A DNA stretch of 9,894 bases from Bacteroidales bacterium (GTDB taxonomy: Bacteria > Bacteroidota > Bacteroidia > Bacteroidales > SMBSF39): positions 1 to 9,894 of the forward strand of contig JAIOSH010000444.1 in NCBI GenBank assembly GCA_021107685.1, given 5' to 3'. The notes below the pieces were generated by a model. The model did not search any database. It was not told the origin of the DNA and saw only the letters and a list, made by a program, of their open reading frames with translations. The translations under genes were made by a program, and so were the position numbers. Every line of letters starts with the position of its first letter. Within the stretch, counting starts at the first letter, position 1. Positions 1-5,726 of this stretch are shown here, one piece after another.

Positions 1-1046
1 CTTATGCAACAGGACAGGAAGTTACTCATACTTTTGAGCCTAATGGTGCAGTTGATTTTTATACTGTTTGTTTAACTACTATATCTTATTCCCCTAATAG
101 TGGTGATACTTGTGTAGCTGTTTCATGCCAGGATGTTTATATTGGCGGACAGTCTTCCGGTTATTTGTATGGACAGATTTTTGCAGGAAATACTCTCGCT
201 GACGAAGGCTTAGTAAGTCTTATTGGATATACATCTAATAGCACATTCTATATGGATTTCGCTTTAATTGAAGGCCAGGGAGAATATCATTTTGATGATA
301 TACCTTCAGGGGAATATTACATAATTGCAGGATTAACTCCACAATCTGCTTATTTTTGGGATTATTTCCCAACATGGTACGAACAAGCATTATTCTGGTT
401 CGATGCAACACCTATTACTCTTGGAGATCCGAATAATCCATATAACATTAATTTGATTCCAACAGGTTTTTATAACCCAGGAATAGGCGATGTTGAAGGC
501 AATATTAAATATGGCGATGCTAAGGGGGACCCTGCTGAAGATATTGTAATCTTATTAATGGATGAGAATGAAAATCCTTTACATTACGTTTATTCTGATA
601 AGGATGGATTATTTAATTTCAGTGATATAGCCTTCGGTACTTATAAAGTTAAAGCTGAAGTATTTGGAAAAACTTCTGAATCTGCTATCATAATACTTGA
701 TTCCGATAATCCAACAGTTAATATAGGTTTTGTAATTAACGGTGATAATGTTACACTTTCAATTGACGATAATTTACAAGGATTTGTATCACATTTAAGT
801 GAAATTTATCCTAATCCTATCAATGAGAATGCTAATATTAAAGTTTCTATATTAAAATCAACACAGGTTAATATATCAATTTACAACCAGTTTGGTCAGT
901 TGGTTTATACAATAGATGAAACTTTAGGTGCAGGTTCGCAAATAATTCCTGTTAATACTGTTGATTTATCAAATGGCTTTTATAGTTTACAAATTTTAAC
1001 TTCTGATGGTTCTAAGTTCATAAGAAAATTTGTTAAAGCAAGGTAA
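1..1046 (+). CDS. Secreted multidomain protein with T9SS C-terminal sorting domain (5' end missing)
   Basis: The reading frame is open from base 3 to a TAA at 1044-1046, giving 347 visible residues; the start lies upstream of the window, and the TTG at 165 is simply an internal Leu codon. Residues 1-50 look like the end of a PKD-type beta-sandwich (TVCLTT, then CVAVSCQDV). Next come two carboxypeptidase-regulatory/CNA-B-like domains. The first starts at LYGQIF and includes FDDIPSGEYYI; the second starts at GDVEGNIKYGD and includes FNFSDIAFGTYKV. About residues 265-347 are a Por secretion-system tail, with IYPNP, ISIYNQFGQLV, the turn DLSNGFYSLQI and a basic end FIRKFVKAR. By family knowledge this protein crosses the outer membrane by the type IX system and is anchored or released after the tail is cleaved. 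The enzymatic or adhesive part, if any, is upstream and unknown. The T9SS assignment is firm; the role is not. Confidence 0.9.
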   Translation, partial: YATGQEVTHTFEPNGAVDFYTVCLTTISYSPNSGDTCVAVSCQDVYIGGQSSGYLYGQIFAGNTLADEGLVSLIGYTSNSTFYMDFALIEGQGEYHFDDIPSGEYYIIAGLTPQSAYFWDYFPTWYEQALFWFDATPITLGDPNNPYNINLIPTGFYNPGIGDVEGNIKYGDAKGDPAEDIVILLMDENENPLHYVYSDKDGLFNFSDIAFGTYKVKAEVFGKTSESAIIILDSDNPTVNIGFVINGDNVTLSIDDNLQGFVSHLSEIYPNPINENANIKVSILKSTQVNISIYNQFGQLVYTIDETLGAGSQIIPVNTVDLSNGFYSLQILTSDGSKFIRKFVKAR

Positions 1047-1070
1047 GCAATTTAGTTAATAATTAGGCGA

Positions 1071-1104
1071 AAGGCAATCCAAATAATTAGGATTGCCTTT
1101 TTTT
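1071..1104 (+). terminator. Rho-independent terminator of the T9SS cargo gene
   Basis: A perfect 10-bp stem, AAGGCAATCC (1071-1080) with GGATTGCCTT (1090-1099), closes a 9-nt loop and runs into seven T residues at 1098-1104. It lies 24 bases after the stop codon of the upstream gene. The T-run is only on the plus-strand side, so it serves the plus-strand gene. The converging minus-strand kinase gene ends at 1153 and shows no comparable hairpin of its own. Confidence 0.9.
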
Positions 1105-1152
1105 ATATCATATTACTGAATTTAAGTATAAAAAAAGTATATAATTCTCACA

Positions 1153-3321
1153 TTATGATACTTTTGGCAATGTAAATCTAAAGGCACTCCCTTTTCCTTC
1201 TTTGCTTTCAACCCAGATATCTCCACTATTTTTATTAACAAACTCTTTACATAATATTAAACCCAAGCCTGTTCCTTTTTCATTTGATGTTCCGCTTATA
1301 ATAAAATCACTATCTATCCTGAATAATTTTTTAATATTTTCCTCACTTATTCCTATTCCCGTATCAATAACCGAAATTTCAATGAAATCTTCTCTATCCT
1401 CTGACAGAATTTTAATATCTCCTCCTTTGTGTGTGAATTTTATTGCATTTGATATTAAATTCCTTAATACTAATCCTGTCATATTTTTATCAGCATAAAC
1501 CATTGTATTTGTTTGTATTTCGGATATTATTTTTATGTTTTTATTGTCTGCATTATTCTTTAATAGTGAAATATTATCATTTGTTATAAAGCTAATATCA
1601 AATAATTCCGGTCTCTGTTGTGTCAGTCCGATATGTGAACTTGCCCATTGTAAAAGATTTGTTGTTAATTCAAATAATGATTGGGCAGATTTATGCATTT
1701 CCTTTGTAAAAGATTTAATTTCTTCATCATCGTACTCTTCAGGATTTTCAGATAATATTTCCGATAGCACAAGTAGTGTATTAAAAGGACTTTTCAGGTC
1801 GTGAGCTATTATTGAGAAAAATTTATCTTTTGCAGCATTTGATTCTTTTAGCTCTTCATTAATGATTTTTAACTGGGTATTTAAAAAATCCACTTTATTT
1901 TTCTGAGCGAGTATTTCTTTGTTGACTTTTATCTTCAAACGATAACGACTATAAATAACAATAACCAATATTAATACTAATATTGATATTGCAATAAAAG
2001 AATTACGTAAATTGGTCTGTTTGGTGATTTTGAAACTTTGAATTTCATTATCTTTTTTTAAAGTCTGAATTTCAATTTCCTTCTTTTCTGTTTCGTATTT
2101 GGTTTGCATTTCAGCTATTTTATCGCTGCTTTCTTTAGTGTAAATACTATCCTTTATTTCTGAATAAAGTATATAATATTTCAAAGCTGTTTTATAATCA
2201 TCTTTTGCGGAATATAAATTAAAAAAAGCATCATAACAATCTTTGATCAAGTCTTTTGCTTCAATTTCTATTGCTAAATTCAATCCTTGTTCAATATATA
2301 ATATGGCTTTGTTATATATATTAAGCTTTGAGTAAATTTCTCCGGCATTTTTTAAGGAAATTGCAATACCATTTTTATTTCCAATTTCTTCAAAAATTTT
2401 CAATGATTTCAGATGATATTCCAAAGCTTTATCATATTTAAATGAATCTTTATAAAGAACAGCAATATTGTTTAAAAGAGAGGCTACACCATTTTTATTT
2501 CCAATATCTTCATATATTTTTATTGATTTCTGGTAATATTCTAAAGCCTTATTGTAATTTTTTAATTTATGATAGACGATTCCAACATTATTTAAAGAAT
2601 AAACAATACTTGTTTTATCTCCAATTTTTTCATTTATTTTTAATGATTTAAGGTAATATTCCAAAGCCTTATCATAATTGCCTAAATACCAATAGACTAT
2701 TCCAATATAATTTAAAGATACGGAAATCGCCTGGTTATTTTCTATTTCTTCACTAAATAGTAAAGATTTCAGAAAATATTCTAATGCTTTATCGAAATTA
2801 CCTAATTTAATATAAACATTTCCAATATTGTTTAATGAATTTGCAACCTCTTTTTTATATCCTATTTTCTCACTTAATTTTAAAGATTTGAAAAAATATT
2901 CTAATGCATTATCAAAATTACCTAATTTACTATAAACATTTCCAATATTGTTTAATGCAATAGTAATACTATTATTATCTCCAATTTCCTCATTTATTTT
3001 CAATGATTTTAGAAAATATTCTAATGCTTCGTTGTAATTGCTTAAATGAGTGTATCCAGCACCAATATTGTATAAAGCCTTTGCTTCCCCTTTTTTATAA
3101 TTTGCTTGCTGTGATAATTCTAATGCTTGTTGACCGTATTCTATTGATTTTTCAGGAGATATATTGCAATATTTATTTGCTAATTTATTTAAAGCATCAA
3201 TTCGTTCATTACCGATAGCTGTTTCTACAATATTTTTAAGACTATCAATATTTTCTTGTGTAGTAGCAAATGAATAAATATTAAGAAAAGATACTATAAT
3301 AAATAATACAATATTTTTCAT
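1153..3321 (-). CDS. TPR-repeat sensor histidine kinase, orphan
   Basis: A 722-residue membrane sensor kinase. The chosen ATG (3319-3321) gives a clean signal peptide (MKNIVLFIIVSFLNIYSFA, cleavage about residue 19). An upstream in-frame ATG at 3354 would add 11 residues ahead of it and spoil the signal. About residues 50-369 are eight TPR units in a strict 40-residue period, with a core like NYDKALEYYLKSLKI. A charged coiled-coil stretch precedes a single membrane helix at about 440-458, followed by a short coiled coil. The HisKA domain has the phospho-acceptor His at about 507 (FFSIIAHDLKSPF). The ATPase domain has the N box (RNLISNAIKF, about 620-629), G1 (DTGIGIS, 653-659) and G2 (GTGLGL, 683-688). 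All catalytic motifs are intact, so it should autophosphorylate. The TPRs are predicted periplasmic. There is no receiver domain and no adjacent response regulator, so the partner is elsewhere. It starts 39 bp after the U32 gene and is probably co-transcribed with it. The ligand is unknown. Confidence 0.92.
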   Translation of the reverse strand: MKNIVLFIIVSFLNIYSFATTQENIDSLKNIVETAIGNERIDALNKLANKYCNISPEKSIEYGQQALELSQQANYKKGEAKALYNIGAGYTHLSNYNEALEYFLKSLKINEEIGDNNSITIALNNIGNVYSKLGNFDNALEYFFKSLKLSEKIGYKKEVANSLNNIGNVYIKLGNFDKALEYFLKSLLFSEEIENNQAISVSLNYIGIVYWYLGNYDKALEYYLKSLKINEKIGDKTSIVYSLNNVGIVYHKLKNYNKALEYYQKSIKIYEDIGNKNGVASLLNNIAVLYKDSFKYDKALEYHLKSLKIFEEIGNKNGIAISLKNAGEIYSKLNIYNKAILYIEQGLNLAIEIEAKDLIKDCYDAFFNLYSAKDDYKTALKYYILYSEIKDSIYTKESSDKIAEMQTKYETEKKEIEIQTLKKDNEIQSFKITKQTNLRNSFIAISILVLILVIVIYSRYRLKIKVNKEILAQKNKVDFLNTQLKIINEELKESNAAKDKFFSIIAHDLKSPFNTLLVLSEILSENPEEYDDEEIKSFTKEMHKSAQSLFELTTNLLQWASSHIGLTQQRPELFDISFITNDNISLLKNNADNKNIKIISEIQTNTMVYADKNMTGLVLRNLISNAIKFTHKGGDIKILSEDREDFIEISVIDTGIGISEENIKKLFRIDSDFIISGTSNEKGTGLGLILCKEFVNKNSGDIWVESKEGKGSAFRFTLPKVS
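2215..3174 (-). repeat. Eight 120-bp tandem units encoding the kinase TPRs
   Basis: The TPR part of the kinase gene is built from consecutive 120-bp (40-codon) units with no indels between them. The unit boundary motif, CCAATATTGTTTAA and variants, recurs every 120 bases (about 2582, 2702, 2822, 2942, 3062). The closest pair compares 2761-2837 with 2881-2957 and differs at 5 of 77 bases by eye. The outermost units are more diverged. This fits growth by unit duplication or homogenisation by recombination. Confidence 0.85.
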
Positions 3322-3360
3322 AGTATAAAAATAACAATTTTTTATTACATACAATATAAA

Positions 3361-4608
3361 TTATATAATTTCTGTATCAACAATTTTGTATAGCTTATCC
3401 GACCTTCTTAAAAAAGTTTTAACAGGAATTGAACAATTTTCACCTTTTACGGTTTTTTCAACATTTTTTAAATCTACCCTGATTTCTTTAATAATATCTT
3501 CATAAACTCCTGTTGTGGGTCCTATAATTTTAATTTCATCATCAATACTTAAAGAATGGGTTTCAATTTTAATTTCGGCAACATTAAGTTTTGAAAAAAA
3601 ATTTGTAACTTTTCCGATATAAATTTTTTTCTTTGTTGCTTGCGAACCATATCGCTCTGTCCATTCTCCTGTTTTCCTGCCAAGATAATATCCGTCCCAA
3701 AAACCCCTGTTATAAACAGATTGTAATTTTTTATTCCATTTTTCAATATTTTCCTGGGTATAGTTACCCTCAAAATAAGCATTAACAGCTTCTCTGTAAC
3801 ATTTAGTAACTGTTTTCACATATTCCGGTGCCCTGCCTCTGCCTTCAATTTTTAATATTCTAACTCCTGTCTTTAAAATTTTGTCTAAAAAACTAATAGT
3901 ATTTAGGTCTTTTGGCGACATAATATATTCGTTATCAATTTTTAATTCAATGCCTCCATCTTTATCAGTTACTTTATATGGACGTCTGCAAATTTGCAGA
4001 CAAGCTCCCCTGTTGGCTGACAAATTAAAATTATCTAAGCTTAGGTAACATTTACCGGAAATAGCCATACATAAAGCACCATGAACAAAAACCTCAATTT
4101 TAACCAATTTCCCGGACGGACCTGTTATTTTTTCTCTTTCAATTGTTTCAATAATCAATGCTAGCTGATTTAAATCCAATTCTCTTGCAGTAACCATAAC
4201 ATCAGCATATTTAGAGTAATATCTGACAGCTTCAATATTGGTAATATTACACTGGGTTGATATATGTACTTCCATGTTTGCTGAATTTGCATATTGAATA
4301 ACTGCCTGGTCAGAAGCAATGATTGCGGAAATATTATTTTTTTTAGCAGCATCAACTATTGATCGCATCAGTTCAAGCTCTGAATCGTATATAACCGTAT
4401 TTAGTGTAATATAAGAACGAAGATTATTTTCTTTACAAATACTTGAAATTTTTTCTATATCTATCAAAGTGAAATTTTTTGAGGATTGAGACCGCATATT
4501 CAATTGCTCAATACCAAAATAAACAGCATCTGCTTTGCCTTGGATTGCAGCAGTCAGAGATTCATAAGAACCAACAGGTGCCATAAGTTCAATATCCTGA
4601 GGTTTCAT
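3361..4608 (-). CDS. U32-family protein, TrhP/RlhA-type RNA hydroxylation factor
   Basis: This 415-residue protein belongs to the U32 'peptidase' family, whose characterised bacterial members (TrhP, RlhA) are not proteases. They are needed for prephenate-dependent 5-hydroxylation of uridine 34 in tRNA (TrhP) or of a 23S rRNA cytidine (RlhA). The N-terminal half is a TIM-barrel-like core starting IELMAPVGSYESL. The U32 signature is complete at 172-190: E172, F174, G177, C180, G185, C187 and S190. The following NRGACLQICR segment adds C203 and C207, giving the four cysteines associated with an iron-sulfur cluster in this family. A small beta-rich C-terminal domain (about 328-415) ends the protein. 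Its length is closer to TrhP-type proteins (roughly 410-450) than to the longer RlhA, so a tRNA role is the better guess, but I cannot tell which RNA is the substrate. The start MKPQDIELMAPVG fits the family. A weak Bacteroidota-like promoter (TTG, 21 nt, TACATTG) lies at 4624-4654 in the 64-bp gap upstream. Confidence 0.9.
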   Translation of the reverse strand: MKPQDIELMAPVGSYESLTAAIQGKADAVYFGIEQLNMRSQSSKNFTLIDIEKISSICKENNLRSYITLNTVIYDSELELMRSIVDAAKKNNISAIIASDQAVIQYANSANMEVHISTQCNITNIEAVRYYSKYADVMVTARELDLNQLALIIETIEREKITGPSGKLVKIEVFVHGALCMAISGKCYLSLDNFNLSANRGACLQICRRPYKVTDKDGGIELKIDNEYIMSPKDLNTISFLDKILKTGVRILKIEGRGRAPEYVKTVTKCYREAVNAYFEGNYTQENIEKWNKKLQSVYNRGFWDGYYLGRKTGEWTERYGSQATKKKIYIGKVTNFFSKLNVAEIKIETHSLSIDDEIKIIGPTTGVYEDIIKEIRVDLKNVEKTVKGENCSIPVKTFLRRSDKLYKIVDTEII

Positions 4609-4672
4609 ATCAAAAAATTTTTACAATGTATAAAAAAAATTGGTTGAAAAGCAAGTAAAATCAAATAAAAAA

Positions 4673-5470
4673 TCATTCAATCTTTGAAGATAATGGATTT
4701 GCCAAACCTGAAAATTTTGTTAATTCCATTTTTACGGAACCAACAATAATAGCAGATTTAGCTAAAATAGGTATATGATTTTTATCATCAGTTATCCACA
4801 TTGACATAGGATAAGTGTTACTAAAAACTTCACCCTTAGCCATCATAGGTTTAAATTTCAGACAACGGAATTTTCCAAGGCTTATCTCTATTTCTTCAAT
4901 TCCTTCGTAGATAATTACCGAAGTATAGACAGAATCATCAAGAAAAAAATTTATTGGCAGATAATCATCAACCTTTAAGTTAGAAAAATCAAGAGTTCGT
5001 GAGTAATAAAAAGCTGAAATAATATCCTGAACATTTGGTGGTATTTGCATAGAATCAGTTCTACTTATTACATAATGCTCAAATTGATTGAAATAAACAT
5101 CATCGTCTTTCACATAACCGCCTTCACGAGTTCGTCTAATAAATAAATATGGGATAAGAGCTTCTTTATCTATATATGAATCAAACTTATCATGAACCTT
5201 AAAAAACCAGTTAAACAAACCCTTTGACCTACCTTCTGTATCAATATGAAAAACTTCTCTGCCATAAAATGTTTTATTAGTATTTTTTACCTCAACAATA
5301 CCGGTTCCTGCGGTAATCCTACCTGTGAGCCATGCATCGTAATAAAAGTGATATTTAAGCACTTCTCCTGCTTTAAATGCCTCATTTTTTACAGTCTGAA
5401 GTGTCTGTGCACAGGAAACATTTATTGCTATGCTTGCTATTATTATTATTATAAATTTTTTAAAACCCAT
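4673..5470 (-). CDS. DUF3108-family exported protein
   Basis: A 265-residue protein with an N-terminal signal peptide (MGFKKFIIIIIASIAINVSCAQ). The likely signal peptidase I cut is after SCA at residue 21. The Cys at 20 has Asn at -3, so it is not a good lipobox. The rest matches the DUF3108 pattern in order: AGEVLKYHFYYDAW (34-47), a KVHDKFDSYID segment (91-101), IRRTREGGYVKDDDVYF (111-127), the strongly conserved type of motif PPNVQDIISAFYYSRTL (144-160), and SMWITDDKNHIPI near the C terminus (223-235), followed by IIVGSVKMEL. Family knowledge places DUF3108 proteins in the periplasm or outer envelope of Gram-negative bacteria as beta-rich proteins of unknown function. It lies first in the minus-strand block, 64 bp ahead of the U32 gene. 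Only 17 bp separate its start from a repeat-framed element at 5488, so its promoter must lie in or across that element. Confidence 0.85.
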   Translation of the reverse strand: MGFKKFIIIIIASIAINVSCAQTLQTVKNEAFKAGEVLKYHFYYDAWLTGRITAGTGIVEVKNTNKTFYGREVFHIDTEGRSKGLFNWFFKVHDKFDSYIDKEALIPYLFIRRTREGGYVKDDDVYFNQFEHYVISRTDSMQIPPNVQDIISAFYYSRTLDFSNLKVDDYLPINFFLDDSVYTSVIIYEGIEEIEISLGKFRCLKFKPMMAKGEVFSNTYPMSMWITDDKNHIPILAKSAIIVGSVKMELTKFSGLANPLSSKIE

Positions 5471-5487
5471 TTGTAACTATTCGGTGT

Positions 5488-5509
5488 TAAAAAGTTTGGA
5501 GTGTCTAAA
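5488..5509 (+). repeat. Left arm of inverted repeat framing a four-helix-bundle relic
   Basis: This 22-base segment matches the reverse complement of 5681-5702 at 20 of 22 positions; the shared core is TAAAAAGTTT, then GAGTG, then CTAAA. The two arms bracket the small minus-strand ORF at 5541-5672, so together they define an element of about 215 bp. The arm lies just upstream of the DUF3108 gene. Confidence 0.75.
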
Positions 5510-5545
5510 ATGCCTAAAATACTTAGAGTGCCTAAAGTACTTAAA
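5501..5545 (+). repeat. Five 9-bp tandem units
   Basis: Five consecutive 9-base units can be read directly: GTGTCTAAA, ATGCCTAAA, ATACTTAGA, GTGCCTAAA and GTACTTAAA. They alternate between a TGCCTAAA-like and a TACTTAAA-like form. The last unit runs into the stop codon of the small relic ORF. The same GTGCCTAAAG motif occurs inverted on the far side of that ORF (5679-5688). Confidence 0.75.
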
Positions 5546-5672
5546 GTTTTAAATTCTTACCAATTGAAGAAAAAATAGCAAGTATTTTATTCGCTTCTGA
5601 TAACTTAATAATACTAATTGCGAATTTTTTAGTTCTACTCTCTAAATGTTTGCTAAATTCTTTATTTTCCAT
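5541..5672 (-). pseudogene. Miniature four-helix-bundle (23S rRNA IVP-type) gene with internal deletion
   Basis: A 43-codon ORF runs from ATG (5670-5672) to TAA (5541-5543). Its first 24 residues (MENKEFSKHLESRTKKFAIS, then IIKL) resemble the N terminus of the four-helix-bundle / 23S rRNA intervening-sequence protein family. Residues 25-43 (SEANKILAIFSSIGKNLKL) resemble the extreme C terminus of the same family. Family members are usually about 115-125 residues, so some 75 central residues, covering most of the helices, appear to be missing, with the frame kept. Such a product could not form the normal bundle, so I call it a relic. A functional micro-protein is not excluded because start, frame and stop are intact. 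The family assignment is from memory of its conserved ends. Confidence 0.7.
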
Positions 5673-5680
5673 TTAAAAAC

Positions 5681-5702
5681 TTTAGGCACTCTAAACTTTT
5701 TA
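5681..5702 (+). repeat. Right arm of inverted repeat framing the four-helix-bundle relic
   Basis: This is the reverse-complement partner of 5488-5509 (20 of 22 positions). It starts 8 bases upstream of the ATG of the minus-strand relic ORF, and it touches the next, different palindromic repeat at 5701. Confidence 0.75.
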
Positions 5703-5724
5703 TACTGAGCGAAGTCGAAGTATA
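5701..5724. repeat. Palindromic dispersed-type repeat at the leuS 3' end
   Basis: A 24-base imperfect palindrome with a 6-bp outer stem (TATACT with AGTATA) around GAGCGAAGTCGA. It lies two bases downstream of the leuS stop codon. The core, AGCGAAGTCGAAG, is one I recall as a recurrent intergenic motif in Bacteroidota and other environmental genomes. On the minus strand no U-run follows the hairpin, so it is not a classical terminator, but it could protect the leuS mRNA end. Confidence 0.6.
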
Positions 5725-5726
5725 GT

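Noticed and set aside
165..1046. TTG at 165 as the start of a complete 293-residue gene
   Set aside because: The same frame is open back to base 3 and reads as a plausible PKD-like domain, so the gene is cut by the window edge and the TTG is an internal Leu codon.
1202..1498. Plus-strand ORF of 98 codons antisense to the kinase
   Set aside because: It is the complement of the conserved ATPase domain of the kinase and has no recognisable features of its own.
3322..3354. Upstream ATG at 3354 as the kinase start
   Set aside because: It would put 11 residues (MYVIKNCYFYT) ahead of a textbook signal peptide; the ATG at 3321 explains the protein better. It cannot be fully excluded from sequence alone.
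4624..4654. Bacteroidota-type promoter (TTG, 21 nt, TACATTG) upstream of the U32 gene
   Set aside because: The match is plausible, but in DNA this AT-rich such strings arise by chance, and the leader would be only about ten bases. It is mentioned with the gene but not listed as a feature.
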